DNA from: Phascolomyces articulosus
Taxonomy: Eukaryota; Mucoromycota; Mucoromycetes; Mucorales; Lichtheimiaceae
Assembly (NCBI GenBank): GCA_025677815.1
Contig: JAIXMP010000070.1
Location: 42,712 to 106,711 of the forward strand
Direction: 5' to 3'
Length of the DNA: 64,000 nt
In this document: positions 24,051 to 36,364 of the stretch, one piece after another
Position numbering within the stretch: position 1 is the first letter of the stretch
How the letters are laid out: every line of letters starts with the position of its first letter
Translations under genes and position numbers: made by a program
The notes under the pieces: model-generated
Told to the model about the DNA's origin: nothing
What the model saw: only the letters and a program-made list of their open reading frames with translations
Databases searched by the model: none

Positions 24051-24834
24051 AGAATTAGGCTAAGGGCCAATTATTCAATATAATAATAGCCAAGTTATAC
24101 TGAAGCTACTACTATAAATTCTATAAAAAAAAATGCAAGTATCACATCTGACATACATTAATATCGTATGTTATTGGTATTGAGCAAACCCCAGTACTTA
24201 CGCCAAGTACACTATATGATATTAAATCATAGCTTCTGTATTACTAATTTATTATATGTCCATTTTAAGAAAGTGGAACACACCAACCCTTGACGAAGTG
24301 AAATCATGCAACGAGCAGCTATCTATTATGTAGCAGAACATTTGTCACGTCTTTGTGTAATTGTGTATTTGGAAAAGATTTAGTGGATAATGATCATATG
24401 TATTTTTATATAGAAGAATATATAATAGAATGGAGTGGTTTTGAGTAAAAATATTATATATAAGCACACAGTTTCTATTGAAGGTAGACACCTACTTCAA
24501 TGATTGTATTATTTTCTATTATAGTGGTGCAGAAATTGAGAGCATCTGTTGGATCTAAATTTAGATAGTTCTAGAAGAAAGAGTGTTCTTATACCCTATC
24601 CAAAATAAATAAATAAATAAATCTTAATGCTGGTCTGTATAATTGAAAATATAATCATGAACTTGGAGAGATAGTTATCTCAGGAAAAGAGTAACCAAAC
24701 ACTTTTTTTGTTTGACACTGAGTTTGGTGTAGCAACAAATCAACACCAGTTTTGTACAACACTATACCTATAATGTGAGCCACGTTGATCGTTTTCTTTT
24801 TTTTTTTTTCTTTCTTCACTTTATTAAAGAAACA
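24051..24834. other. Intergenic region before the Bet1 gene
   Basis: AT-rich spacer with no supported ORF. The final stretch, pyrimidine-rich (24790-24818), is the likely promoter/5' UTR of the Bet1 gene. Confidence 0.5.
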
Positions 24835-25554
24835 ATGTGGTATGTTCAATGAATGCTTAAACGAAAGGAATCTTTTATTATTATTTTTTGTATCATAAAT
24901 TTTTAATACTATAGTCAATTGTTCTTTTTTTTTTTTTTTTTTACCTTTCCAGGTCCAACGCTAATAATCGCGGCGAGTCCAGTCAACCGAAATCTGATAA
25001 TAACAATAGTTTTGTTTTCGAACAACAAAATGACGTTCGCATGAATGAACTTGGTAACAAATTATCTGCATTAAAGAATGTAAGAGGGTTTCATTAGAGT
25101 TCTCATCCCAATGATAGAAAGGAGAAGAAGGGTAGGTTTTTTTCGGTCATGCTAATGTTCTTTTTTTTTGTATGCATAGATTACCATTGATATGCATAAT
25201 GATGTAAACGACCAGGAACGACTTTTAGATGAATCGGTAAAATACTTTTATATAATAATAGAAGTATAGGAAGAAGAGAGTAAAGTGATAGCTAAGGTTG
25301 TTATTTTTTTTTTTTTGTTTCCCTTTTAGAATAATGCATTTGGAGGACTTGGACAAACACTGAAACAATCCTATAGTCGCATGAATCGAATGGTATCCAC
25401 ACGACATAAACGTCAATTATGTTATTATGTTGCTGTTGTAGTTGCTTTATTCTTTATTATCTATTGGGGTTCGGGAATATTGGGACGGATATCATGGTCA
25501 TCTTCACCGGAGGATGGAGATCAAGCAGGAGGATCAGTAGAACAAGATATATAA
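24835..25554 (+). CDS. BET1: Bet1-like Qc-SNARE of ER-Golgi transport, 137 aa
   Basis: Tail-anchored SNARE for fusion of ER-derived vesicles with the Golgi. The SNARE motif runs from RMNELGNKLSALKN through ITIDMHNDVNDQERLLDES into the next exon. Gln56 is the ionic zero layer. A C-terminal membrane anchor (YYVAVVVALFFIIYW) is followed by a short acidic lumenal tail. The length (137 aa) matches yeast Bet1 (142 aa). Exons are 24835-24839, 24953-25079, 25180-25236 and 25330-25554. The first coding exon is only 5 nt (ATGTG), joined to GTCCAACGC to give M-W-S-N. This is the only ATG I found that keeps phase with good splice sites (GTATGT...TTTCCAG), but it needs transcript proof. Sft1 is the main alternative, less likely. 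Confidence 0.85.
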
Positions 25555-25889
25555 TAGAATTCTTTTTTTTTAATAATTGATTATCATTATTATTAATGTG
25601 GAGCATTTGTTCATACCAAAAAAAAAATACATATAACAAATTAGCAGCAATAGAACGAATAAACAGTTGTTGGGGAAAAGGATTCAAGAAAAAAAAGTTT
25701 AGAAGGATATGAAGAAGGAAAAAAAAAAGAGGTGTACTTATGAAGGAAGAAATGACGGAAGAGGGATAATTGTCACTTGTATCAAATAGTAAAGAACGGT
25801 CGGTTTTGTTAAAACAAGGGACAAAAAGATTAATAATTTTGTTAATTGAAGGAAGATGGATATTTTTGGGATTCATCCTCATGCAGTGA

Positions 25890-25973
25890 TTATGGAACAG
25901 GCTGGAAGGATACATTTGGATGAGGATGGGAAGGGTCATCTTTTTGCTGTTGCTGACGTTGTTTCCTAGCCAT
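25890..25973 (-). CDS. Possible 27-codon small ORF
   Basis: On the minus strand ATG at 25973 opens MARKQRQQQQKDDPSHPHP and stops at 25890. The codon use looks coding and it could be the first exon of a longer gene, but I find no convincing downstream exon. It lies in the short gap between the convergent Bet1 and HET genes. Confidence 0.15.
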   Translation of the reverse strand: MARKQRQQQQKDDPSHPHPNVSFQPVP

Positions 25974-26085
25974 ATTTTATAATAATGATAGTGGTGCTAA
26001 AATTATTTTTTCAACACATGTAATTACTGAAGAAATCATTCATTTTTTCACAGAAACAGTCTATATAAAAAAAAAGGTTATAATT

Positions 26086-27747
26086 TTATTGAATTAAAAA
26101 CGTTTGCTTAGGTAAACCATTAGATTGAGAGAAAAAATCAAATATTTCGCCCTTTATTATACAACATCCTATTGCTTTATAATATCCTTCCTTGTACTTT
26201 TTTTTAATAACAGGGTGATAATTGAAATTGGCGGTAAATTTAAGCTTTGCTGATATTTCAGTAAGGATCACATAATGTGCAGATGGATCATCCAAATCTT
26301 CTGTTAAATGGTGTTTGAAATCAATTTTTATAGCTTCTGGATAACCATCATCATTTCTTTTTTCATGACACCAATACAAGTTTTCTTTCTTTATCTTCAT
26401 AAACCTTGATAACCATTGGAGTTCTTCAGAGATATCTTTCAAACATTCATTCTCCTTTTCCAAAATTTCCTTGTAACAATGATATGTTATTAATAGAATC
26501 CTGTTTTGTTCTCTTGTTCCTGGTAGTTGAACAAGTACACCCAATCGATAATATCGCATATTTTCCCCATCATCATCATCGATATCATCAGGTGGGGGTG
26601 GTAGTTCTTTTTTTTGCTGGATTGTTAAGGATTCATGACCCATGGATTGTTGTTGATGTTGATTGTTTGTAATAAAAGAACTTGTTATATGCATTGTTTT
26701 ACCAATGACATCATAATTTTGAAAAGATGATGTTGTATCAAATTCCATTCGATGTTCTCCATTCAAACCGGTCCATGATGGCAAAAACGTATGTTTTTGA
26801 ATCATTGATTTATAATCATCCATTTTTCCAAAGAATAAAACCCTGATATCTTTTTTTGCCAAAAGTCCATAAAATTGAATGATTAAGTTTTCGAAGGGTT
26901 GATCGTAATCAATGTTGATCTTGTCCATGAATTCAGGAAATAGGTTAAGTAGAGCAAACACTCGGTCATGATCCTTGGTACTTGTTCGTTGATGTGCGTA
27001 GTAGAGGATTTCATTTACACGGAGGTCCGGTAAGGGTTTAATCAAATGATAAACTGGAAAGTCAGGATCCACGTCATGTCCCCATTGATGAAAATTTCTA
27101 CCAATAAATAACAATCTTTTTGATTTAATGGCTTCTTCCAAGGTCCATAAACGTTGAAAATATTCCTCCTTTCCATATAAGAATTCTCTATCATAATTAA
27201 ATTCAGGAACAAGGGCGATGGTACAGTAAGCATGGCTGTAGATAAGATGCATGTTGCGTATTTCCCGTTTCTTTTCTTCTTTATCATTTTGGTTGATGCA
27301 CATTTGGTCGAACCATAAATATTGAATGTTGAATTGTTTGCCTATATGTTGAAGAAGACCTTCAAATAAAACATATTTCACTTTTTCTTTTACTTTTTTT
27401 GCATTTCTTTTTTTTTTCTTTCGTTGTCGTATGGTTCTTGCAGGAAAAATAATTTGGTGTTTCTCATTATCGATCCGTTTATATTTTCCTTTGACTTGAT
27501 CCAATACCATTTCTCCAGACTGACTCCATGAATATGACAATGCACAGTATGCTTGTTTTACTTGAGAACCATCCACTTTCTTCATGTCGGAGATGCGAAC
27601 AAGTTTTGTAGGCATAAAATCTGGTTTGGGCAAATCGTTGGGAATTATCTTGGGTGGCCGGTAATAACATTTGTAGTTTAATTCTTCTTCTGTTCTATCT
27701 TTTTCATTTTTTTTTGCGTATTGTGCAGTCTCGTAGGTGATGTACAT
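26086..27747 (-). CDS. HET-domain protein, 553 aa, intronless
   Basis: Contains a heterokaryon-incompatibility (HET) domain, which in ascomycetes triggers cell death after non-self recognition. Its role in early-diverging fungi is not established. Domain landmarks in order: YCALSYSWSQSGE (67-79), QYLWFDQMCINQND (142-155), MHLIYSHAYCTIALV (166-180) and RLWTLEEAI (199-207). They match the three conserved HET blocks (A-L-S-Y-x-W, W-x-D-x-x-C-I-N-Q, and the M-x-x-I-Y-x-x-A block with R-x-W-x-x-E). Residues 105-125 carry a Lys/Arg-rich insertion. The region after about 230 has no recognised domain. It is a single exon, unlike its neighbours, and converges with Bet1. Whether it acts in incompatibility or another TIR-like signalling role cannot be told. 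Confidence 0.85.
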   Translation of the reverse strand: MYITYETAQYAKKNEKDRTEEELNYKCYYRPPKIIPNDLPKPDFMPTKLVRISDMKKVDGSQVKQAYCALSYSWSQSGEMVLDQVKGKYKRIDNEKHQIIFPARTIRQRKKKKRNAKKVKEKVKYVLFEGLLQHIGKQFNIQYLWFDQMCINQNDKEEKKREIRNMHLIYSHAYCTIALVPEFNYDREFLYGKEEYFQRLWTLEEAIKSKRLLFIGRNFHQWGHDVDPDFPVYHLIKPLPDLRVNEILYYAHQRTSTKDHDRVFALLNLFPEFMDKINIDYDQPFENLIIQFYGLLAKKDIRVLFFGKMDDYKSMIQKHTFLPSWTGLNGEHRMEFDTTSSFQNYDVIGKTMHITSSFITNNQHQQQSMGHESLTIQQKKELPPPPDDIDDDDGENMRYYRLGVLVQLPGTREQNRILLITYHCYKEILEKENECLKDISEELQWLSRFMKIKKENLYWCHEKRNDDGYPEAIKIDFKHHLTEDLDDPSAHYVILTEISAKLKFTANFNYHPVIKKKYKEGYYKAIGCCIIKGEIFDFFSQSNGLPKQTFLIQ

Positions 27748-30700
27748 TTTGCTCTATATTGGTGATAATATTAAATAAATTTGTCAAATTTGTTTAGATA
27801 ATCATTATTGACTAAAATTCAAGTATTCAAAAAAAAAAAAGATAACTCACCACAGGTAAAGTAGTAGTGGTAACAGCAAATATTGGTAATATACTATACT
27901 TAATAAATTTACATGGATGTCAATGAAGGGAGTAACACGGCAAATGTTGATGATCAATACATATCCTATTTATTGATTTATTTGACCAAGAAGTATTCTT
28001 CCAAATGAAACAGTGTTTCTTTCAAAAGATAATAAATCAGCAGTGATAGTAGTGGATTTTTTTTGGGAAAGAAAGAGAAAAAAAAAGATCACATCACATC
28101 ACAAAAAAAAAAAAAAAATGACGCTTTATAAATATATCATTGTGTCGCTGAACTTGTGTGTGACACGAGCAGCTAAGCCAAAACTTAAAATACTTGAAAG
28201 ATGATACAAACTTTTACTGCAAGAAGAGCTAAAGGATGACTATTTTCATTAAATAGATTGCTCATTATAGAAGATTCGTAATAATTATAATCTATATAAT
28301 AAGGTTCTCTGTTGTGCAAATACCAAGGCTAAAACCATCCTCTTTACTTTAATAATATAGTATATTGGTTTACGTACCACATACTGAAAAATCAAAAAGT
28401 TAAAGTTAAAAAAGAAAGTGAGAATGAAGCGACTATGCTGTGGTTTTCGCTTGATAACTGAAGGTACTCATCATCAGTTATGTTAGCTGTATAGAACGGA
28501 TCATCGCAGATCGAGTTTGTGAGGACTACATACAGCTGGGGGACAGCATAAGAATTGTTTATTCCACACTTTGCTCGATTGGATGAGTGTCGTAAAACAG
28601 TCTCTCCATGGATGTATGGCGGCCTTCTTGGTGTGATTCCTCGTCCTGTTGATAATACAATTTTATATATAAATGCGCAATAGGTTAATACCTCGCAAAG
28701 GACTACTTTGTATGAAGGAATTTTCAGCATCATGTACTTATTGCTGTTGTTGAAGTAGATGATCTTGAGCTGTCCACGGAGATGATCCTAGGCCATGATG
28801 ATGGTATGGTTATTATGGATCTAGAGAGCTTGAGCCGATATTTGTAGTAGTTCCCATGAATGACCGGATACAGTGAATCAAATCCTTTTATAAAATATTT
28901 GGCCCTCTTCTTTATTAATCATGGATATAAAGAATTTGTTTTAGCATATTGACGAACATTCTCTATTATGTTTATTAGTTGACAGAGGGGATTCCGGAAT
29001 CAAGAGATGTCATCCGCTGTTATCCTTTTTTTTTTATAGTCTATGATAGACTTTATATGAGGGAAGCCTGGAAGCAATGGTCATTTGTTGAACTTCCAAG
29101 AATATCTCTGTTCATTTACTCGTCGGTAACTATTTTTTGTTGTATATTCTCGTATGCTTATTGCAGTCGATGCTGTTTCATAATATGTATTATTTTCGGT
29201 ATCAGCACAACCCTCTTCTATGGTATCATGATAATGATGCGCGAAGCCATCTATACTCATTACTCTGATCCAGTCGTCTTTGAATAATACAAAGCATCCG
29301 ACATACCTTGATTCATGGTATTCCATTATGAATGATTCAACTTCATTCATGCTCATGTGTAATGCATTAGGTGATAATCTTTTATTGGTAATTGTTTTGA
29401 GCAGATCAATTTTACAATAATTCGTAGTATCCACTCATCTTGTAGATGACAAGTATCGTTGTGGGACTGGAAACCACAGTATTATTCATTTATTGTAGCT
29501 TCTATCCATTGGATGGCAAAATTGTATAATAATATTTTATTTTTTAAAAAAGAAAAAGGGTAGCCATATACTACTATATTTATTATAAATATGGGTGGCA
29601 AGAAAGGAAAACCCTCAGTTTTACTAGAAGTTATTTTAAACAGCAAACTCATGATTGATAAACGAAATAATAATACTCATTTAGAGTACAATGGTTATTC
29701 ATGCGTTTATGGAAGATGGTTGTGGGTTACCCTGTTCTTCAGAAAGTAGTCTTGATGGGTGTTGGTAACAATCGAAAGTTTGAATCTCAAATGACTGTGG
29801 TTTGTTATATGCTAAATGAACATCCTCCATCGCATTCACCCGATTGCATTTTCACAATAGAAATTATATTTAGAAACAACCACCAAACTGCATAAAAATG
29901 AATTCTATTTACGACTTCTTTTGATTACTAAAATAGATCATTAGAGTAAGGTTTGCAGAAGCAGTAGCAACACATGTTTTTTTTTATCTCACAGATAATA
30001 GGGTACTATCATCCTTTTTTCACTTTTGAAAAAGTTTAATCACTTTCCAAGGGGTGTTTTTCTTTTTGTAAAAAAAAAAATTCTTCTTTTTGAAAGCAAC
30101 ATTTTTTGATGCATGTGAAGTCTCCTATTAAAAAGAGAGAAAAACTGTTCTTTTTATCTTTTTTGTCATGTACGTAGTTTATTATATTCCTTTATTATCC
30201 TGAAAAATGTCTGTTTCTTTCAATTCGGATGTTGTTCTCCAAACTTTTATATAGGGGAAGATAATACTCGCTTTGATGTTTTTTTAGGGGAAAAGAATGA
30301 GACATAGTAATATATAGTAAGTTGCATGCTTACCAACTTTTATCATGTGGCGTTTTTTTTTCGGATGTCAGTGAGCAGAAGAAAAACAAGGATCGTGGTC
30401 CTTTTTTTAGCTATTTTTATAAAGATCATTTGTATACACATTGGTCAGAATCCCAATACTGTATGTTATTTTACTTATTCAAATAAGATTCATAAGTAGA
30501 AAGGTACTTTATTATAATAATAAAAAGGAAAAGAATCCTAGCATGATAAAATAAAATGAAACTCTGTTTTTTATCAGTTACGTCGTAAATCGATATTGGA
30601 AACGTATAAATTTGTTTTCAATAAAATAAAATTTTTCACGTTCTTTTTTTTTTTTCTCGATGAAAAGTGATCAGCATTTTGAATATGTTTTTTTGATGTA

Positions 30701-33700
30701 TAAAAGAGAAAGACCTAGTTGCCCTGTTTTTCTTCTTTATCACTACCACAAGTACTAGTCACTCCTCCTACTACAACATTTTCAAAACACATGCATATAC
30801 AAGACTTTTTGATAGTAAACTTTATTTCTCCTTTTTCCTTCTTGTTTCTTCTTGAATCATAAAAAAGAAGAAAAAATTGTTAAAAATCAAATTAATATCA
30901 CGTTGTTGTCATCAATTTATAAATATATAACAAAAGAAATACAATGTTGTGTTTATATATATATATATAACACGAATTACTATATAAAAAAACCGTCTTT
31001 TTGGAATTGTTTTTTTGTTTATAAAAACAATAAAACTCCTATTTTTTTGATGATGATCGTTTGTTTTATGCAAGATAATGATAATTCATGTGAAACGACA
31101 GATATTTTATTTGGCGTATAAACATAGTGACAGTAGTAGAATCAATATATTTGGTGTTCTCTTGATTTTAATTATGGAGAAACAACAACTTTAAGTTTAT
31201 TTCTAATATATTATAAAACGTTGTTATCTTCGTGTCTTTATCATTGTCGTTTTCATATGAAACGCCATTTTATTTTATTTTTTTCATTTGGATGATATTA
31301 TCATAATGACCACTATTTTTTTTTGTTTTAATTGAAAAAATAAAAAGTATTAAACTTAAAAAAAAATTACTCACAGAAAAAGATCTGTTATTAATGAATG
31401 ACATTAAAAATAAGTTGCGATGTAATATCATGACCTATATCGTTGTGATGGAAAGTATCCAACGACAACAGTAGTAAGATGAATACTCTTTATGGTAATA
31501 ATAAAAGTAATGTTAGGCTTTTTATTTATTTACCTATTATTTTTTTAAAGTTTCTGTTTTCTGTCGCTTTTGATTTATTAAATTTTGATTGGGGATGTTT
31601 CATCTTTATTATTATTATTATTAAAAAAACATACACGCCAGTGGGGTCGTACGAACGATGATCTACACTCGTTTTATTTCAACAACGGACTAACTATCAT
31701 TTTCAGTTTAAACTATTTAGATATAAGAATCCTTCATGTCATCATCATTATCATCATTATGATAAAAAAAAGTGGTGGTTAATGAGGTTACACTAATTCA
31801 TTACTACTACTATTAGTAAAAGTAGTCGATGTATATAGCGTTGAAAAGAGACATTCTTCTTCGTTTTGATTATTATGATAATAGAATGAAAGGAGTCCTT
31901 TTATTTATTTGTCAAAAAATACACTGTTTACTATTACTATACTACAAATATTTATCCTTCCTTTTCCACCCCCCCAACGCGTATTTTATCGGCTTAAAAA
32001 ATTATTTGTTTTCTTTAGTGCAATTGTCATAATATAAAATAGCGTAACGAGAAGAACTCGACTAATTCTATCTGATATAGATACAATTCATTTTGAAACA
32101 AACAAGGATTACTTCTCTTGTTATATAAATAGATACAAAATGTCATGATGATATATAGATAAGAAAAGTGGCAGGAGGAGGAAATGTTCTTCTGCTGTTC
32201 TATATCAATGCAAGGATGGAGGGGTTCATCCATTCCTTCATGTAAAGGTATTAGAACATTCCATCATCATTAACAACATAATATATATATATAAACATGC
32301 TTCATAGATTCTCTCTCTCTCCGTAACTAATTTCTGTTGTTATTTTTGTTTTCTCTGACTCTGCGTAATGTCGTCGTCTTCGTCGTGTTTTTTTTTGTTT
32401 ACTCCAGAAATGTGGGTTACAATTCCACCCTGCAGGAAGAAGAGAGTAATGGAATCCTTTCAAATATATTATAAAATGAGCGAGTCTAACATCCATAATT
32501 GGAAATTGTTAAAGGAGACGAGTATATACAAAAAAAAAAAAGGAGGGAAACGGGTCTTTTATAAGCAAGTGTGTACCTGCTTCAATGTATATATTATTGA
32601 GAGAAACACGAGAACTCTTTTTTACTACGCACAGAGAATTTATTCGGCATCTTCTCCCTAATTTTATACCTATGATGATGATGTTGATCAGGTACACTAT
32701 GCTTAAACCACGGAGAAGATTTTCTATCGGAGAGACTACTAAGTCATTATTATTCTTATTGAAACACGTCTATTATACTAAATAATGAACCCGCCTATTA
32801 TTATTATTATTATTATTTGATCCGATGAAATAGAAAATTAATGATGACATGAGATGGTATCGTTTGTTTAAAAAAAGAGAAAGAAAGAAGGAAATCATGA
32901 CGCTATTGTAATAAGTTATTTTAGTGCAAGACACCCTATAAATCTTTTGGTTTTTTATTGGCTCACGTTTAATTGGTCTTTATTTTTCATCCTCATCACC
33001 ATGATTTGATAACGTGGATTTTTTCTTTAAAATGTAATAGTTCGAAAAAAAAACGTTTAAACTATTAGTTAAATAACATTTGATTGTTCTATAGTATATA
33101 AAGAGGATTATATCTTCTTGTTTCGATTTCAATGAAATATAAAATGAAAGAGAAATTCGATATAAAGTGACTTCAAATTTATTGGGGCTGAGGGCTTGTG
33201 TGTATCTATATTGGGGGGAGGGGCTGGTTTTTTTGTTACTTATTACAAGAAGACCAAGAAGCAAAAGGGAGGGGGGAGGGGGGAGGGAAGGAGAAGAATA
33301 AGTATAATCATCGATAATTCTTAAAAAAAAAGGCGGTTTTCTTGTACGACAAAAAAAAGAGTGATACAAAAAGTTAAACGGACAAATTTTTTCATTCGGC
33401 ATTATACATTTTACGAGTTAGTAGAACACAAATAGCATCATCATCATCCTATCATCTATCAGTGTTTATTAATCAATTGACAAGAAGTATGTCTTTCTTT
33501 CAATGTCATTGGGACTCATTCATAGTAGCTAGTATCAATATAATTGTTATTCTTGTTTATGAAACTTGATATATATCATCATCCATCGCATCGCATCGCA
33601 TCCTAATTATATATTATAAAGAAGGAGATAGGTAGATAGATAGATATTTATATATCTTTTTTTTTTGCATTTATCATAAAATAATAATATGCAAAGACCT

Positions 33701-34535
33701 GTAGCTTGAGGAGGTACAACAGGGGAATCGTTATACAAAAGAAGATTAAGTCGAAATTTGTTGGGGGGGAGGAGGGAGGATGAGAAGTTATAGAGGAGAG
33801 GTTTTATTATTATTATTATTAGAATTAGTTACTATCATTATTATTAGTAGTTACTATCATTAATTATTAGGAGGATTCTTATTCTTCTTAAGATGAATTC
33901 CAAAGGTTTATACTTTATATTCATCAAAGGATGTGTGAATAAGTTAAATAAAAAAAAAGGGCCACCAAGAAAAAGCGGAGAAGACAGTGAAATCCATTTA
34001 AAAAGCGAAGCTCGTTTTTATTTTTTATGTACAACCTTCCTTTTTCCCATCCATAACTTTTTTTTTTTTATTTTTTATTTTTACCCTTTCCAATCCTTTC
34101 CTTTTGATACTCACGAGCGCAGCCCGTCAAAAATAAAAAAATAAAAAATAACAAAAAAAAAAAAGACGACACTCAAAAAAAAAAATTGCATCTCTTTTTC
34201 TTTTTCTTTTTTCTTTTTTTTTTTACAAGACATCCTTTTTATAATTTACAATTCTTCCAATTATCAATTTTTGATTAAAAGAAGTATTTTATATATTATT
34301 ACTATTATTATTATACGACCATTTTATATTTTTTTTTGTATATAACCTACTACCTTATATCTTATAATCACTCTAACTCTCTCACTCACTCACTCACTCT
34401 TGTGTATACATTTTTTCGTCAATTCCTTTCTTTTTTTTTTAATCATCTAATCCTCTTTATTATTATTACTACTACTACTACTACTACTACTACAACTATT
34501 TCTACGATAAAAGAACAATAACTTATTTAAAAAAA
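27748..34535. other. Large gene-poor region with unassigned ORFs
   Basis: Nearly 6.8 kb with no gene I can support. Minus-strand ORFs at 28392-28733 (113 codons, containing SIVASFSLSFL) and 29081-29434 (117 codons, containing MSMNEVESFIMEYHESRY) have protein-like composition but no recognised domain. A plus-strand ORF starts at 29591 (MGGKKGKPSVLLEVIL, 52 codons). These may be remnants of old genes or transposons, or exons of a gene whose joins I could not resolve. The rest, 30-34.5 kb, is simple-sequence-rich DNA: poly-T, G-rich tracts at 33226-33294 and (TTA)n stretches. Confidence 0.35.
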
Positions 34536-36298
34536 ATGGCTTCAGCATCTACATTGAATACACCTTTACAACAACAACAATCAAAGCGCAGCACAGGCAA
34601 AAGTCATCATAAAGAAGATATCTACAAAATGCGATATAATAATAAACAGGTAAAAAAAAAAATCTATTATTATAAAATTCCCCTTTTTCTTTCATGGTTG
34701 AGCGCGTGTCCATACCCAGAAATAAAATAAAAGTTAGAGCAACGCTACCTAATTTAGGTATTGAGCTTGTCGGGATCTTGTTGAAAGGGAAATCATGCAA
34801 CCACCTTTTTTTTTGGGGGGGAGGGAAAGAAGGAGAAAAGAGTTGAAGGGGAAGAAATCACGCGCTCATTCAACCAACTTATTTCCCTTGGCTTTTACTT
34901 GTCTCCTTGTAAAATAGTACTAATTTATTTTATTATTATTAATTATAATTATTATAGCCTGTACAAGATAATACTTGGGCATATCCACAACAACAATATC
35001 CAATGGATTGGTCACTTTATAATCAACAACAACAACAATATCCTGTCAATGCTGGTTCTTATTATTACGTCCCTTCTTATTATCAATATTATCCAACCAA
35101 TACACCTCAACAATATATATATCCTCAACAATCGCAACAACAAAGACCTTCTTCTCGTTCTTCACGTCATTCTATACAACAACAACCAATGAATATTCAA
35201 AAATCAACTTCCACTCCCATTCCTTCTTCTTCTTCTTCTGCACCTCGTCCACGAAATCACCATCGACCTTCCTCTTCCTCTTCATCAGCATCTTTATCAT
35301 CCAAACAATCTTCACAACATCATCCTCGTTCATCTCTACATTCAATGAATCATAGATCGAATAAATCAAATACCTCATCTTCACGTACCCATGGACCTCA
35401 ATCACCCTTGATTATGGTACATGATGTTCGATCCTCTCCTCGACCTTCTTCATCTTCATCCTCTACTACCTCTTCAGTGACAGGTGCTTCATCTGATTTT
35501 TCATCCGGTCGCCGATCTTCTGTTACTTCTATATCATCCAATGTATCCATGCGTTCAGAAATGTCTGTCAGTTCCAAACTTTCATTATCCAAACGATTAC
35601 GTAAAGTGTTTAGTGTCAGTAGTTTACGATCTTCCTCTTCTTCTATTCAACAAGGAGGGGATCAAGGATCTTTATACAGTGTTCAACATAGCAATGGTTC
35701 TGTCAGTTCACTTCAAAGTAATAGTACAACAGCCATGGATGATAATTGTTCAGTGGTATCGAGTGTCACTAACAAGAGTATTACTTCCAATCGTGGAGGA
35801 CGACAACAACAACCCAACCGTTCAAAGTCATTAAGACGACGTTCGATGGTAACATTGTCCAATTTATTCAAAAATAACAATACATCAACAGTGCCTGAAG
35901 AAGAAGAAGAAGTTGTGGAAGAAGAACCCTCTTTGGTAAAACCTCATATCAACAATAGTTTACCAACTTATGGATCACCTAAATTACGACCTTCCAAACC
36001 CATTTCCTCCTCTTCATCCGCTTCTTCCACAGTTTCTAGTGTGACCACTGAAGTCCATACTCCATCTTCATCTACTTCTTCGGCCGTCAGAAGAAAACGA
36101 ATTCAATTTTGTCCTACTATTCAAGTCCATGAGACATTCAACGCATCCGAATATGATCGACGTAGTGATATGAATGCTACATGCCAAAAAATTACTCCTT
36201 TGATGGCAATGAAGATCAAACAGGAGTTGAATGAATACAAGCTGACCGACATGCAAATCCACGTGGAAAGTCGAAAATACACCCATTTCTTCTTGTAA
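34536..36298 (+). CDS. Disordered Ser/Gln-rich protein with conserved C-terminal module, 484 aa
   Basis: Two exons, 34536-34649 and 34958-36298, in phase. The bulk is low complexity: Q/Y-rich (residues about 45-100), then long Ser/Pro/Thr-rich stretches with basic patches (SKLSLSKRLRKVF, RSKSLRRRSMVTLSNLF) that suggest phosphorylation and membrane or kinase docking. Only the last 68 residues (417-484) look folded: RKRIQFCPTIQVHETF, YDRRSD, CQKITPLMAMKIKQELNEYK and a THFF end. The K-R-I-Q-F start fits the RVxF-type docking consensus for protein phosphatase 1. Together with the YDRR block this resembles an uncharacterised fungal C-terminal module. Function not assigned. The 5' UTR is rich in CTA/CTC repeats. 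Confidence 0.85.
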
Positions 36299-36333
36299 AT
36301 CAATCCATTTTCGTTTGTTTTTTTTTTTTGTTC

Positions 36334-36364
<31 letters not shown>

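Noticed and set aside
28979..29287. 102-codon plus-strand hydrophobic ORF suggestive of a membrane protein
   Set aside because: Overlaps a more protein-like minus-strand ORF; hydrophobicity is expected from T-rich antisense, and no start context or splice partners were found.
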